This document shows, piece by piece, positions 54,485 to 64,000 of a DNA stretch of 64,000 nt. A model generated the notes under the pieces. It was not told the origin of the DNA and ran no database searches. It saw nothing but the letters and a program-made list of their open reading frames with translations. Every line of letters starts with the position of its first letter. Position 1 is the first letter of the stretch. Source of the DNA: Marinobacter halotolerans (GTDB taxonomy: Bacteria > Pseudomonadota > Gammaproteobacteria > Pseudomonadales > Oleiphilaceae); assembly GCF_008795985.1 (NCBI RefSeq), contig NZ_VMHP01000002.1, forward strand, positions 806,001-870,000, read 5' to 3'. A program made the position numbers and the translations under genes.

Positions 54485-54528
54485 CCCGACAGCAGCGCGA
54501 TGCGGCTGCTGCGGGATAATTCATCCCG
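54485..54528 (+). terminator. overlapping hairpins between leuB and asd
   Basis: CCCG-A-CAGCAGC (54485-54496) pairs with GCTGCTG-CGGG (54505-54515), and CGGGAT (54512-54517) can instead pair with ATCCCG (54523-54528). The two folds share 54512-54515. There is no T run, so this is a weak terminator or processing site at best. Confidence 0.35.
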
Positions 54529-54582
54529 TCCCTGGCAGCGATACAGACAGCGGGCGGGCATAAAATGAGGTTCAAAGGTCGC

Positions 54583-55698
54583 ATGAAGCGAGTTGGACTT
54601 GTTGGTTGGCGCGGTATGGTGGGCTCGGTCCTCATGCAGCGCATGCGTGAAGAAAACGACTTTGCAGATATCGAGCCGGTATTCTTCTCAACGTCCCAGA
54701 CAGGCAAGCCAGCGCCGGACGTTGGCAAAGATGGCGTTCCGCCCCTGCAGGACGCATTCGATATTGATGCGCTCAAAGCGCTGGATGTGATCGTTACCTG
54801 TCAGGGTGGGGATTACACCGGTGCGGTTTACCAGAAACTGCGTGACGCGGGCTGGGAAGGCTACTGGATTGACGCCGCCTCGACACTGCGCATGGCGGAT
54901 CACTCCGTTATCGTACTCGATCCGGTCAACCGTAATGTCATCGATGAAGCCCTGGGCAGGGGCGTAAAAGACTACATCGGTGGTAACTGCACAGTCAGCC
55001 TGATGATGCTGGCGCTGGGTGGTCTGCTCGAGCAGGACCTGATCGAATGGATCTCGCCCATGACCTATCAGGCGGCGTCCGGTTCCGGTGCCCAGAATAT
55101 GCGTGAGCTGCTCAATCAGATGGGAGAGCTAAAGGACAGTGTCGGCGCTGAGCTGGCAGACCCGTCCTCGGCCATTCTGGAGATCGATCGCAAGGTGACC
55201 GAAACCATGCGTTCTGACGGTTTTCCGACCGAACACTTCGAGGTGCCGCTGGCTGGCAGTCTGATTCCGTTTATAGACAAGCAGCTTGATAACGGCATGA
55301 GCAAGGAAGAGTGGAAAGCGGGCGTCGAGACCAACAAGATTCTGGGTCGCAGCGACAGCCCGATTCCCATTGACGGAATCTGTGTCCGGATTGGCGCAAT
55401 GCGCTCCCATAGTCAGGCGCTGACCATCAAGCTGAGAAAAGACCTGCCGGTTTCAGAGATCGAGTCGATCCTGGCCCGGGCCAATGACTGGGTGAAAGTG
55501 GTTCCGAACGAGCGGGACGCAACACTCCGTGAGCTGACGCCCGCCAAAGTGACCGGCACTCTGGGCGTACCGATTGGCAGGATCCGCAAGCTGGCCATGG
55601 GGCCGGAGTATATCTCCGCGTTTACTGTGGGCGACCAGCTGCTGTGGGGGGCCGCTGAGCCACTCCGCAGAATGCTGCGGATTCTTCAGGAGCAATGA
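54583..55698 (+). CDS. asd: aspartate-semialdehyde dehydrogenase
   Basis: The enzyme reduces aspartyl phosphate to aspartate semialdehyde, precursor of lysine/diaminopimelate, threonine and methionine. The ATG at 54583 begins [20 protein letters not shown], the usual N-terminus, giving 371 residues; an ATG at 54565 adds six residues. The active-site cysteine is Cys136 in [10 protein letters not shown], and the later [19 protein letters not shown] segment is intact. It sits between leuB and fimV as in Pseudomonas. A strong terminator follows. Confidence 0.95.
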   Translation: MKRVGLVGWRGMVGSVLMQRMREENDFADIEPVFFSTSQTGKPAPDVGKDGVPPLQDAFDIDALKALDVIVTCQGGDYTGAVYQKLRDAGWEGYWIDAASTLRMADHSVIVLDPVNRNVIDEALGRGVKDYIGGNCTVSLMMLALGGLLEQDLIEWISPMTYQAASGSGAQNMRELLNQMGELKDSVGAELADPSSAILEIDRKVTETMRSDGFPTEHFEVPLAGSLIPFIDKQLDNGMSKEEWKAGVETNKILGRSDSPIPIDGICVRIGAMRSHSQALTIKLRKDLPVSEIESILARANDWVKVVPNERDATLRELTPAKVTGTLGVPIGRIRKLAMGPEYISAFTVGDQLLWGAAEPLRRMLRILQEQ

Positions 55699-55756
55699 CC
55701 TGTGCACGCAGAAGGCATGTTTATGCCAACTGCGTTTGATTTCAGGAAGCCCGACG

Positions 55757-55796
55757 GGGGCGAAGGCTGAAATATGTCTTCGCCCCTGTTATTTTT
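55757..55796 (+). terminator. Rho-independent terminator after asd
   Basis: GGGGCGAAG (55757-55765) pairs perfectly with CTTCGCCCC (55778-55786) around a 12-base loop, and a T-rich tail follows. It lies about 60 bases past the asd stop. Confidence 0.85.
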
Positions 55797-56023
55797 GGAA
55801 CAATCATCGTTGCCGAACAACATCTTCCCCAACAATAGTGAAAAAACGGTACAAGGAGTGCGGCTGATTGATTGATAAAAGAGGTTTTATCAACAATACT
55901 TGCCAGACTGTTTGTTCAAAACATTACATAATAACGATAGAAAATTCGGCGGAAGTCATCCAACCTCGTCCGACACTGTTCTGCAGAACAGTAACGAACA
56001 ACGGAGACTGGTAAGGAAAAAGC
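55797..56023 (+). promoter_or_regulatory. fimV upstream region with two perfect inverted repeats
   Basis: No gene is seen in the 325 bases between asd and fimV beyond the terminator. A/T-rich DNA around 55895-55935 (TTGCCA, ACATAATAACG) probably holds the promoter, though no pair has ideal spacing. GATAAAA-GAGG-TTTTATC lies at 55874-55891, and an 18-base perfect palindrome ACTGTTCTGCAGAACAGT at 55975-55992. The second fits the CTGT-N8-ACAG form of a LexA box and sits 31 bases before the start codon, so it could be an operator or an mRNA hairpin. Confidence 0.5.
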
Positions 56024-59000
56024 ATGAAGGTACGCAAGCTTGCGGTTGCTCTGGCTCTAGCGGGAGGACTTGGATCAGGTGTCGCACAGGCGCTGGGTCT
56101 GGGGGAAATTGAGTTACAGTCCTATCTTAACGAGCCTCTGGACGCGGAAATTGACCTGCGACAAAGCGAGGGCATTGCGCCGGGCAATGTGTTTGTAAAT
56201 CTCGCACCCCAGTCTGCGTTTGACAGAGTGGGCATTGACAGAAACTATTTCCTTACCAAACTGGATTTTCAGGTAACGACCGCGCCGAATGGCAGTCTTG
56301 TCGTTAACGTCTCTTCCCGCGAACCTGTTCGCGAACCCTATATCAACCTCCTGATCGAAGTGACCTGGCCGAATGGTCGTCTGATGCGCGAATACGCGCT
56401 GCTTGTCGATCCGCCGGTTTATTCGGAGGAGTCGGGCGTTGAAGAGCAGGTGTCGGCCCCGACCGTCACCCAGGCCCGTCAGCCCGAACCGCAGGCCAGG
56501 CAGACCGCTCCGCAGACAACGCGGTCGACTGCTCCAGCCCGCACCTCTGGTGCGCGCACCCTTGGCCCCACCAATTCGTCGGATACACTCTGGACGATTG
56601 CGGCACAGGTACGCCCGAGCAATGACGTGACCATGCAACAGGTCATGCTGGCGATTCAGGACCTGAACCCCAACGCATTTATCGATGGCAACATCAACCG
56701 CCTGATGCGCGGTGAAATTCTGCGCATACCCAGCGAAAACCAGATTCGCAGCCGCAGTCGCGCCGAAGCGAATCGCGAAGTGGCCATTCAGAATCGGGCA
56801 TTCTCGACTCCGGATCGTACGGTCGATGCAACTGCTGACGCCGGTACGGGTCAGGATGCTGCAGCGGGTGGAGCGGCTGGTGGCGATCAGCTCCGTCTGC
56901 TGGCCGCCGACGATGCTGCTTCCCGTGATGCGACCGAAGGTGGCTCCGCCGGTGGTGGTGGAGAGCTGCCTGGTGGTGCTGACGCAGGCACTGCCGTTGC
57001 CATGGAGCAACTGGAGAGCGCCCGTCGCGAGAATGAAGAGCTGACCGGCCGGGTAGATGATTTACAGGACCAGGTGCAGACACTTCAGCGCCTGCTGGAA
57101 CTCAAAAACAGTCAGCTTGCAGAAATGCAGGATGCCCAGGTTGATGGCGAGCAGCCCCAGGCAACGGATGCGGCCGAGCCGGCGGCTACTGCCGATCCCG
57201 GTGACACCGCTGAAACGGCAGAAACTGCTGATGCGGCAGATTCCCAGGCCATGGATCAGGAACCCGGCGCGGGTGAAACGGACCAGCCGGAGGCCATTGA
57301 CCAGGCTGCTGAGCCAGAAACAACTGACGACTCAGGGATGGCCGGTGGGTCTGACATGACTGAAAGCTCTGACATGGCCGAGAGCACCGAACAGGCTGAA
57401 GGCGCTGCACCCGAGAGCGCAGAAGCCCCGGCCGAGCCAGCAGAGCCCGCGCCAGCGGAGCCGGCCGAGCAAGAGCCCGCCCAGAAGCCGTTCCCGGGCA
57501 ACGTCATTGACATGATCGCCAACAACTTTATCTATCAGATTGCGCTTGGTGGCGGCCTCATTCTGCTTCTTCTGCTCTTGCTGCTGTTGGCCAGACGCAA
57601 CGCCAATCGCGAAAAGGCGTTCTATGAACAGCTCAACGGCGATTCTGCGTCAGACGATACCGATTCGTTTGATCTTACCTTTGACGAAGACGAGGATGGA
57701 TCGGAATCGAAGGAAGATGCTGATGCCATCGCCGAGGCTGATGCCTACATCGCCTACGGCAGAAACGATCAGGCCGCACAGACGCTGGAGACCGCAATCT
57801 CCCGCGAGCCAAGCCGCGCGGACCTGCGCCTGAAACTGCTGGGCGTTTACGCAGACATCCAGGACCGGGAGTCGTTTGACAAGCAGTTCCGCGAAATTGA
57901 AGCACTGGAAGATGAACACGCCACGGCTGAAGCGGAAAACCTGCGGTCTCATATGGACGAAGCCGAATCCATGCCGAGCATTGACGATCTGGAGTCTCAA
58001 CTCAGATCCGGCGGCTCCGAGCCGGAAGAGCGCACCTCCTACGAGTCTGACTACAGTCTCCAGCCCGAAGAGGAATCGGAACTTCTGGAATCAGAGTTCG
58101 CGGAAACAGACTTCGAGGAGCAAGAGAAGTCTGACGATCCTGAAGCTCTGGAAGAGGATGATATCGATCTCGAGGATATGGATCTGGATCTCCCCGATAC
58201 GGACGATACCCTGGTAGAGAAATCGGTGGAGAAGTCAGGTGATGATCGGGATGACCTGATTGAATATGATCTTTCCGGTCTCGAAACCGATGAGGATGAA
58301 TCAGACACGTTGGATGAGACCGCTGAAACTGAGGACGGTGACGACGAAGGCGCGTTTGATTACTCATTGGACGAAGACGATCTGACGGAAGAGGACGAAG
58401 ACGACCTCAGCCTGGATTTTGATACGTCTGAGCTGGAATCAGAGGACGAGCTGGATTCCAGGGCCGAAGCGGCTCCGGAAAAGAGCGAGGAAAAGCCCGC
58501 GACAGAGAAAGCCGATGCCGAATCCGAGGAAGCCGGATTCGACGGCGAGTTGGATGAGTCTTTCCTTGATGAGCTGGACGCCGAGCTCGACAAGGTGGCT
58601 GGCGAAGACGAGGCCTCAGAAGAGGGCGGTGAATCCGAGCTGGACGACCTGGAGCTGGACGTATCTGACGAGGATCTGGCCCTGATGGAGGAGTTCTCTG
58701 AATCTGACGATGACGCTCCGTCCGAGAAGCCAGCTGATTCCGAGGAAGACGAGCTCTCTCTGGATGACGAGTTGGGGCTTGAAGATACTCTGAAGGGTGA
58801 AGAGCCTGCGGACCCGGAGCAGGAAATCGAAGGTGCCGAGGAAGCAAGCGAAGAGCTGACCGAAGGCCAGCCTTCAGAAGCTCCGGAAGAGGGAGAGCCT
58901 GAGAGTGGCTCAGTTGTTCCGCCGGTTGCTTCGGACGTTGCCTCGGATGAGGAAGCCTCGGGGCGGGATATTGATGAATCCGACCTGGGTGATGACGACG

Positions 59001-59173
59001 ACTTCGACTTCCTTTCCGGAACAGACGAGGCGGCCACCAAGCTTGATCTGGCGAGAGCCTACGTCGAGATGGGTGACGTGGACGGGGCCCGGGATATCCT
59101 GGAAGAGGTGGCCCTGGAAGGCAACGAAGAGCAAAAGGCAGAAGCCCAGGATCTGCTCAAAAACCTGTCCTGA
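56024..59173 (+). CDS. fimV: FimV, peptidoglycan-binding polar/pilus assembly protein
   Basis: The 1049-residue protein has a signal peptide (cleavage after AQA) and a beta-rich FimV N-terminal domain (LGEIELQSYLNEPLDAEIDL). A LysM peptidoglycan-binding module at about 185-240, a coiled coil near 330-365, a Pro/Ala/Glu-rich linker, one transmembrane helix (about 502-525) and a long, extremely acidic cytoplasmic region follow. The C-terminal TPR-like motif (DLARAYVEMGDVDGARDILEEV) ends the protein. FimV/HubP proteins organise the cell pole, support type IV pilus assembly and twitching, and modulate cyclic AMP. An AAGGAAA precedes the ATG. Length matches Pseudomonas FimV (about 920) with a longer acidic part. 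Confidence 0.94.
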   Translation: MKVRKLAVALALAGGLGSGVAQALGLGEIELQSYLNEPLDAEIDLRQSEGIAPGNVFVNLAPQSAFDRVGIDRNYFLTKLDFQVTTAPNGSLVVNVSSREPVREPYINLLIEVTWPNGRLMREYALLVDPPVYSEESGVEEQVSAPTVTQARQPEPQARQTAPQTTRSTAPARTSGARTLGPTNSSDTLWTIAAQVRPSNDVTMQQVMLAIQDLNPNAFIDGNINRLMRGEILRIPSENQIRSRSRAEANREVAIQNRAFSTPDRTVDATADAGTGQDAAAGGAAGGDQLRLLAADDAASRDATEGGSAGGGGELPGGADAGTAVAMEQLESARRENEELTGRVDDLQDQVQTLQRLLELKNSQLAEMQDAQVDGEQPQATDAAEPAATADPGDTAETAETADAADSQAMDQEPGAGETDQPEAIDQAAEPETTDDSGMAGGSDMTESSDMAESTEQAEGAAPESAEAPAEPAEPAPAEPAEQEPAQKPFPGNVIDMIANNFIYQIALGGGLILLLLLLLLLARRNANREKAFYEQLNGDSASDDTDSFDLTFDEDEDGSESKEDADAIAEADAYIAYGRNDQAAQTLETAISREPSRADLRLKLLGVYADIQDRESFDKQFREIEALEDEHATAEAENLRSHMDEAESMPSIDDLESQLRSGGSEPEERTSYESDYSLQPEEESELLESEFAETDFEEQEKSDDPEALEEDDIDLEDMDLDLPDTDDTLVEKSVEKSGDDRDDLIEYDLSGLETDEDESDTLDETAETEDGDDEGAFDYSLDEDDLTEEDEDDLSLDFDTSELESEDELDSRAEAAPEKSEEKPATEKADAESEEAGFDGELDESFLDELDAELDKVAGEDEASEEGGESELDDLELDVSDEDLALMEEFSESDDDAPSEKPADSEEDELSLDDELGLEDTLKGEEPADPEQEIEGAEEASEELTEGQPSEAPEEGEPESGSVVPPVASDVASDEEASGRDIDESDLGDDDDFDFLSGTDEAATKLDLARAYVEMGDVDGARDILEEVALEGNEEQKAEAQDLLKNLS

Positions 59174-59201
59174 TTCGTTATAATCAGACAGCGTAAAACC
59201 G

Positions 59202-59250
59202 GAACGCCGGCGACCCGTGCCAGAGGTATGGGTTAGGCCGGCGTTTCTCG
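59202..59250 (+). terminator. hairpin after fimV
   Basis: AACGCCGGC (59203-59211) pairs with GCCGGCGTT (59237-59245), with an inner ACCC/GGGT pair, followed by a short T-rich stretch. It is a plausible but not strong terminator before truA. Confidence 0.55.
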
Positions 59251-59278
59251 TGTGTGATCTATCATTTCGGGAAGTCCA

Positions 59279-60178
59279 TTGTTCCAGCAAAGTCAGGCAC
59301 TGACTACGGATATCGCTATTGGCAATGGCCGGGTGGCCATCGCCTTTGAGTACGATGGCCGGGGATTCCACGGCTGGCAGTTCCAGAAGTCCGGTGTCAG
59401 AACCGTTGAGGACGAGCTCAGCAAAGCCGTGGCAAAGGTCGCCGATCAGCCTGTAGATCTGGTGTGCGCCGGCCGTACCGACGCCGGCGTGCATGCCAGT
59501 TACCAGGTGGCCCATTTCGAGACCTCTTCAGTGCGCAATCTCCGGTCCTGGGTTATGGGTATCAATACCGCTCTTCCTCCGGAAATTGCGGTGCACTGGG
59601 CGGGGCAGGCCGTTGGTGACTTTCACGCGCGGTTTTCAGCGGTTTACCGGCGCTATCGGTACATCATTTACAACCATCCTGTGCGGCCAGGTATCCAGCA
59701 GGGTCAGGTATCCTGGGTGTATCGTTCTCTGGACGCCGGTCGAATGCACAAAGCGGCGCAGGACCTGGTCGGTGAACACGACTTTTCAGCCTTTCGCGCC
59801 GCCGGTTGCCAGTCCCGCTCGCCGATACGGTTTCTGGAGTCGATCAGTGTTACCCGGAAAGGCCACTTCGTGATAGTGGACGTACAAGCCAATGCGTTTC
59901 TTCATCACATGGTGCGCAATATTGCCGGCGCACTGATTGCAATCGGTACGGATCAGAAGCGTACCGAGTGGATTCGTGAGATACTTTCTACCAGGGACAG
60001 ACGGCTTGCAGGCGTGACGGCGCCGCCCCAGGGCCTGTATCTTGTAGACGTGGGGTACCCGGTCGAGTTCGGGATTCCTGCCGCTGAATGTGGGCCCGGA
60101 TTTGCCGCCCCCTGGTTCAGTGAGGATCAGAACCGGCCAATTCAGCCCACGCACATACATCGCAAATCCCGGGATTGA
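59279..60178 (+). CDS. truA: tRNA pseudouridine(38-40) synthase
   Basis: TruA converts uridines 38-40 of the tRNA anticodon arm to pseudouridine. The catalytic Asp68 lies in [11 protein letters not shown]; further signatures are [13 protein letters not shown] and [11 protein letters not shown]. Translation appears to start at a TTG (59279) with GGGAAG upstream, giving 299 residues; no ATG lies near the start of the conserved domain. The C-terminal 25 residues are a divergent extension. trpF follows after one base, so truA leads a truA-trpF-trpB-trpA run. Confidence 0.95.
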   Translation: MFQQSQALTTDIAIGNGRVAIAFEYDGRGFHGWQFQKSGVRTVEDELSKAVAKVADQPVDLVCAGRTDAGVHASYQVAHFETSSVRNLRSWVMGINTALPPEIAVHWAGQAVGDFHARFSAVYRRYRYIIYNHPVRPGIQQGQVSWVYRSLDAGRMHKAAQDLVGEHDFSAFRAAGCQSRSPIRFLESISVTRKGHFVIVDVQANAFLHHMVRNIAGALIAIGTDQKRTEWIREILSTRDRRLAGVTAPPQGLYLVDVGYPVEFGIPAAECGPGFAAPWFSEDQNRPIQPTHIHRKSRD

Positions 60179-60179
60179 T

Positions 60180-60809
60180 ATGAGAACACGGGTCAAAATC
60201 TGTGGGCTTACCCGCCCCCAGGACGTCGTTGCTGCCGCGAACGCAGGGGCTGATGCCGTGGGCTTTGTGTTCTATGAACCCAGCCCCAGAAGCGTTTCCA
60301 TTGAGACGGCGGCCGAACTGATCCGATCTCTGCCGGCCTTTGTCACGGCAACAGGACTGTTTGTGAACCCGGAAAGGGGTTATGTCGAGGAAGTCCTTTC
60401 AAAAGTGCCGCTGGATCTGCTCCAGTTCCATGGTGATGAGACTCCGGAGTTCTGTCAGAGCTTTCCCGCTCGCTGGATCAAGGCAGTGCGGGTTCGGAAC
60501 CGTGGTGATATCGAACAGGCATTCCGGGACTATTTTCGGGCCAGTGGGATTCTGGTAGACGCCTGGGTTGCTGATACTTATGGCGGTACCGGCCAGTCTT
60601 TTAACTGGGATCTGATTCCGTCCGTGCGCCCGCTGCCGCTGATATTGGCCGGTGGTCTGGCTTCTGATAACGTGGCGGCCGCGGTTCAGCAGGTCCGCCC
60701 ATGGGGTGTCGACGTAAGCGGTGGGGTAGAGAGTGGCAAAGGCATCAAGCACACTGCAAAAATGACTGATTTCATAAGTGAGGTACACCGTGTCGATGAA
60801 ACTGACTGA
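60180..60809 (+). CDS. trpF: phosphoribosylanthranilate isomerase
   Basis: The 209-residue TIM-barrel enzyme catalyses the third step from anthranilate to tryptophan. It starts [15 protein letters not shown] with the catalytic Cys in ICG, carries LQFHGDE, a catalytic Asp in LVDAWV and the phosphate-binding LAGGL and [10 protein letters not shown] motifs. The ATG at 60180 lies one base after the truA stop; the longer frame from 60090 is just overlap with truA. It overlaps trpB by 20 bases. Confidence 0.96.
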   Translation: MRTRVKICGLTRPQDVVAAANAGADAVGFVFYEPSPRSVSIETAAELIRSLPAFVTATGLFVNPERGYVEEVLSKVPLDLLQFHGDETPEFCQSFPARWIKAVRVRNRGDIEQAFRDYFRASGILVDAWVADTYGGTGQSFNWDLIPSVRPLPLILAGGLASDNVAAAVQQVRPWGVDVSGGVESGKGIKHTAKMTDFISEVHRVDETD

Positions 60810-62010
60810 AGAAATGTTGAGTGGATTTCCGGATGCGCGCGGTCACTTCGGTGCCTACGGTGGCCGGTTTGTATCCGAGACCCTGTTCGATTCGCTGATG
60901 ACCCTTGAGAAAGAGTACAAGCGGCTCAAAAACGATCCGGATTTCCAGGCGGCCTTTGACAAGGATCTTGCACATTATGTCGGCCGTCCCTCGCCGCTGT
61001 ATCTTGCGGAGCGCCTGACACGGGAAACCGGCGGCGCGCAGATCTGGCTCAAGCGGGAAGACCTGAACCATACCGGCGCCCACAAGGTGAACAACACCAT
61101 CGGGCAGGCGCTGCTGGCGAGTTTTCTGGGCAAGAAGCGGATTATTGCCGAAACCGGTGCCGGTCAGCACGGTGTGGCGACGGCAACCGTCTGTGCCCGC
61201 CTGGGCCTGGAATGTCACGTCTTCATGGGCGCCGAGGATGTTCAGCGCCAGTCCCTGAACGTTTACCGCATGAAACTGTTGGGGGCCACCGTGCATTCCG
61301 TTCAGGGCGGCACCAAGACCCTCAAGGACGCGATGAACGATGCCATGCGTGACTGGGTCGCCAACGTCGATGATACCTTTTACATCATTGGTACCGTAGC
61401 CGGGCCCCATCCTTACCCCTTGTTGGTTCGGGATTTCCAGTCGGTGATCGGTCGTGAGACCCGTCAGCAGTCGCTACACCAGGCCGGAAAGCTGCCGGAT
61501 GCGCTGGTTGCCTGTGTCGGTGGTGGTTCCAACGCCATTGGCATGTTCTATCCCTTCCTGACGGATGAATCCGTTCAGCTTTATGGCGTGGAAGCAGGCG
61601 GTCTTGGCATTGAAACCGGCAAGCACGCGGCGCCCCTGAGTGCGGGACGCCCGGGGGTACTGCACGGCAACCGTACTTACCTGATGGAAGACGAAAACGG
61701 CCAGATTGCTGGCACCCATTCGGTGAGCGCAGGTCTGGATTACCCGGGTGTGGGTCCCGAGCACAGCTGGCTGAAAGATATTGGCCGCGCGCACTACGTC
61801 TCCGTCACTGACGACGAGGCGCTGGACGGCTTCCGTAAACTGACACGGGTAGAAGGCATCATGCCTGCGCTGGAGACCGCCCATGCGGTCGCCTATGCCA
61901 TCAAGCTTGCCGCCACCATGGACAAGGATCAGGTGGTGGTTATTAATGTGTCTGGTCGCGGTGATAAAGACATGCAGACCATTGCCAAGATCGACGGCAT
62001 CGAGATGTAA
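60790..62010 (+). CDS. trpB: tryptophan synthase beta subunit
   Basis: The 406-residue pyridoxal-phosphate enzyme joins indole and serine to make tryptophan. The cofactor lysine is Lys99 in HTGAHKVNN, the phosphate cup GGGSNAIG is present and the [12 protein letters not shown] start is typical. I chose the GTG at 60790, spaced well from GAGGT; an ATG two codons later (60796) and a GTG at 60778 are alternatives. It overlaps trpF by 20 bases and is followed by trpA after a 28-base gap with a strong ribosome site, consistent with the alpha-beta complex. Confidence 0.97.
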   Translation: MSMKLTEEMLSGFPDARGHFGAYGGRFVSETLFDSLMTLEKEYKRLKNDPDFQAAFDKDLAHYVGRPSPLYLAERLTRETGGAQIWLKREDLNHTGAHKVNNTIGQALLASFLGKKRIIAETGAGQHGVATATVCARLGLECHVFMGAEDVQRQSLNVYRMKLLGATVHSVQGGTKTLKDAMNDAMRDWVANVDDTFYIIGTVAGPHPYPLLVRDFQSVIGRETRQQSLHQAGKLPDALVACVGGGSNAIGMFYPFLTDESVQLYGVEAGGLGIETGKHAAPLSAGRPGVLHGNRTYLMEDENGQIAGTHSVSAGLDYPGVGPEHSWLKDIGRAHYVSVTDDEALDGFRKLTRVEGIMPALETAHAVAYAIKLAATMDKDQVVVINVSGRGDKDMQTIAKIDGIEM

Positions 62011-62038
62011 CGGTAGTAAAGGACGAACAGGAGAACAC

Positions 62039-62851
62039 ATGAGTCGAATTGAAGGGGTTCTTAAATCCCTCAAAGCCCAGGGTCGTAAGGCGCTAATTCC
62101 CTACATCACCGCGGGGGATCCGCACCCGGACCAGACCGTTGATCTGATGCACACACTGGTTGCCGCTGGCGCAGATATTATCGAGCTGGGGGTGCCGTTT
62201 TCAGATCCGATGGCTGACGGCCCTGTTATCCAGCAGGCCTGTGAGCGCGCTCTGGTACACGGCACCTCTCTTCGCCAGGTCGTGGGGATGGTCAAGACTT
62301 TCCGCGAAAAAGATGACAAGACCCCAATCGTGCTGATGGGTTATCTCAATCCCATGGAAGCTATGGGTTATGAACAGTTTGCCAATACTGCGAAAGCTGC
62401 GGGTATTGACGGGATTCTTACCGTGGATCTGCCGCCGGAAGAGGCGGACGAGGTGGCGCCGCTGTTCACTGAACGCGACCTGGACGCCATTTTCCTGCTG
62501 GCGCCGACAACTACGGACGACAGAATTCGTTCGATTAGTGAGCACTGTTCCGGCTATGTGTACTATGTTTCATTCAAGGGTGTCACCGGCTCTGGCAAAA
62601 TTGACATCGATGAAGTGGCTGCGAAAGTGGCGCACATTCACGAGCTGACGGCACTTCCGGTGGGTGTCGGGTTTGGTATCCGGGATGCTGAAACCGCCGC
62701 TGCGGTCGGACGGGTATCCGATGGTGTAATTGTTGGCAGTGTACTGGTGGATACAATAGCCCGTAATCAGGCAGATCCGGAGCAGTTAAAGCAAGCACTG
62801 ACGGATTTGCTCCACCCGATGCGTGTGGCATTGGACAACCTGACTTCCTGA
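62039..62851 (+). CDS. trpA: tryptophan synthase alpha subunit
   Basis: The 270-residue TIM-barrel subunit cleaves indole-3-glycerol phosphate to indole, which is channelled to TrpB. Motifs seen are [15 protein letters not shown], the catalytic Glu in [17 protein letters not shown] and Asp in [11 protein letters not shown], and the phosphate-binding GVGFGI and GVIVGS. CAGGAG precedes the ATG at 62039. The open frame starts at 61883, inside trpB, but that part is not family sequence. accD follows after 40 bases. Confidence 0.97.
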   Translation: MSRIEGVLKSLKAQGRKALIPYITAGDPHPDQTVDLMHTLVAAGADIIELGVPFSDPMADGPVIQQACERALVHGTSLRQVVGMVKTFREKDDKTPIVLMGYLNPMEAMGYEQFANTAKAAGIDGILTVDLPPEEADEVAPLFTERDLDAIFLLAPTTTDDRIRSISEHCSGYVYYVSFKGVTGSGKIDIDEVAAKVAHIHELTALPVGVGFGIRDAETAAAVGRVSDGVIVGSVLVDTIARNQADPEQLKQALTDLLHPMRVALDNLTS

Positions 62852-62891
62852 CGGAAACGCATGCGTGGGGATCACAGGATAGGATGAGACC

Positions 62892-63818
62892 ATGAGTAAC
62901 TGGCTGGATAAGATCATGCCGAGCAAGATTCGCTCGGAGTCCAAACAGAGAATGGGCGTGCCCGAAGGGCTTTGGAAAAAATGCCCGAAGTGCGGTGCTT
63001 TTCTCTACAAGCCTGAGCTGGACAAGAATCTCGATGTCTGCCCCAAATGCAATCATCACCTGCGGATTACCGCTCGCCGCAGACTGGACGTATTCCTCGA
63101 TCCCGACGGCCGCGAAGAGATCGGTGCTGATCTTGAGCCCTGGGACCGCCTGAAGTTCAAGGATAGCAAGCGATACAAAGACCGCCTGACCCAGAACCAG
63201 AAAGCCACCGGTGAGAAAGATGCACTGGTTGCGATGCGTGGCAAAACCATGGAAATTCCCCTGGTGGCTGTGGCCTTCGAGTTCGGTTTCCTTGGCGGCT
63301 CCATGGGTCAGGTGGTTGGTGAGCGCTTTGTCCAGGCTGCCAACGTCTGTCTGGAAGAACGTATTCCCCTGGTTTGTTTTTCCGCCAGTGGTGGCGCCCG
63401 GATGCAGGAAGCGATCCTGTCGCTGATGCAGATGTCCAAAACCGCGGCGGTTCTGGAACGCATGAAGCAGGAAGGTATTCCCTATATTTCGGTTATGACC
63501 GACCCGGTATTCGGCGGTGTATCCGCGAGTCTGGCGATGTTGGGCGATCTTAATATTGCCGAGCCCTACGCGCTGATCGGCTTTGCCGGCCCGCGGGTTA
63601 TCGAGCAGACGGTTCGGGAGAAGCTGCCGGAAGGGTTCCAGCGCAGTGAGTTCCTTCTGGACCACGGTGCGATTGACATGATTCTGCATCGCCATCAGAT
63701 GCGGGAGCGCATTGCGGCGCTGCTGGCCAAGTTCTCCGGCCTTGAGCAGACGGCCAAGGAGCAACCCATCGAACTTGAGGTATCCGAAAGACCGGAATCC
63801 GATGTCCCCACCGAATGA
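62892..63818 (+). CDS. accD: acetyl-CoA carboxylase carboxyltransferase beta subunit
   Basis: The 308-residue subunit transfers carboxyl from biotin to acetyl-CoA, the first committed step of fatty-acid synthesis, together with AccA. The N-terminal zinc ribbon uses Cys31, Cys34, Cys50 and Cys53 (CPKCGAF and CPKCNHH); the crotonase-like core has [10 protein letters not shown] and [11 protein letters not shown]. Position before folC is the normal gammaproteobacterial order. The folC start codon lies inside the last 17 bases. Confidence 0.97.
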   Translation: MSNWLDKIMPSKIRSESKQRMGVPEGLWKKCPKCGAFLYKPELDKNLDVCPKCNHHLRITARRRLDVFLDPDGREEIGADLEPWDRLKFKDSKRYKDRLTQNQKATGEKDALVAMRGKTMEIPLVAVAFEFGFLGGSMGQVVGERFVQAANVCLEERIPLVCFSASGGARMQEAILSLMQMSKTAAVLERMKQEGIPYISVMTDPVFGGVSASLAMLGDLNIAEPYALIGFAGPRVIEQTVREKLPEGFQRSEFLLDHGAIDMILHRHQMRERIAALLAKFSGLEQTAKEQPIELEVSERPESDVPTE

Positions 63819-64000
63819 CCCTCCGGCCCGCGCGCCCCTGGCGCCGGGCCCGGATGCCTCTCTTGACCAGTGGCTGACTTACCTTGAATCGATACATCCG
63901 GCGGAGATTGATCTGGGCCTTGATCGGGTTCTGGTCGTGTTTCGGCGGCTGTTTCGCACTAATCCGTCTGCGCGGATCCTGACGATTGGTGGCACCAATG
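63802..64000 (+). CDS. folC: FolC folylpolyglutamate/dihydrofolate synthase (N-terminal part)
   Basis: The frame begins at the ATG at 63802, overlapping accD by 17 bases, and runs off the window after 66 residues. After a Pro/Ala-rich start the sequence [22 protein letters not shown] matches the FolC N-terminus, and the closing ILTIGGTN is the beginning of its ATP-binding loop. FolC adds L-glutamate to folates and makes dihydrofolate from dihydropteroate. The gene order accD-folC is conserved. Confidence 0.9.
   Translation, partial: MSPPNDPPARAPLAPGPDASLDQWLTYLESIHPAEIDLGLDRVLVVFRRLFRTNPSARILTIGGTN

Noticed and set aside
55574..55867. 97-codon plus-strand frame over the asd end and its terminator
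   Set aside because: It overlaps asd in another frame and runs through the terminator hairpin; no ribosome site.
58360..59040. 226-codon Ser-rich minus-strand frame opposite fimV
   Set aside because: The Ser-rich composition is the complement of the Glu/Asp codon run in the acidic part of FimV.
62583..63764. 393-codon minus-strand frame opposite trpA and accD
   Set aside because: It covers two certain housekeeping genes and shows no recognisable protein features.

Overview
This is ordinary, gene-dense chromosome of a Gammaproteobacterium, most likely a Marinobacter or close relative. The inference rests on the protein families, moderately high G+C, gene order close to Pseudomonas aeruginosa in several blocks (leuC-leuD-leuB-asd-fimV-truA-trpF...accD-folC; fadD...hrpA...FabH-like; holB-pilZ; prmB...aroC-MFS), and exported 'VTGQAG' proteins that I associate with marine hydrocarbon-degrading gammaproteobacteria. 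No database search was possible. I saw no tRNA, rRNA, CRISPR array, prophage or insertion sequence.

Layout. 1-4940: ycgL (partial) and ycgN, a small membrane protein, a membrane-anchored von Willebrand A (VWA) protein, then a MoxR ATPase with a cytosolic CoxE-like VWA partner. 5257-13736: nine tightly packed, mostly overlapping genes for an energised cell-envelope machine (exported tetratricopeptide-repeat proteins, a TPR lipoprotein, a TolQ/ExbB/MotA-type channel, two ExbD/TolR-type subunits and a TonB-like AgmX/GltJ-type protein). Its composition recalls the Agl-Glt gliding machinery of myxobacteria more than a plain Ton or Tol system; it is the most interesting locus here. 13744-24060: lipid metabolism and envelope lipids (MaoC/PhaJ hydratase, FadD, a FabH-like synthase, thioesterase, MlaA, DUF3336 patatin) interrupted by hrpA. 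24062-28590: exeA/gspA, gspB, dinG. 28829-34243: a MalT-like LuxR regulator, cysB, cysH (iron-sulfur APS-reductase type) and thrH.

34252-42484: a large palindromic repeat, pabB, an exported unknown protein, two 'VTGQAG' surface proteins with an opposing exported partner, and a DUF58-TgpA membrane pair. 42504-50246: holB, pilZ, an alpha/beta hydrolase, a DUF4892/OmpA-like protein, an RssA-like patatin, prmB, aroC, a REP element and an MFS transporter. 50247-64000: LysR regulator divergent from leuCDB, asd, fimV, truA, trpF-trpB-trpA, accD and the start of folC.

The main functional themes are leucine, tryptophan, chorismate/folate and sulfur assimilation; fatty-acid activation and outer-membrane lipid handling; type IV pilus accessories (PilZ, FimV); and the large multi-protein envelope system at 5-14 kb. 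Start codons were moved from the longest open frame wherever a Shine-Dalgarno sequence, signal peptide or family alignment supported a downstream start.
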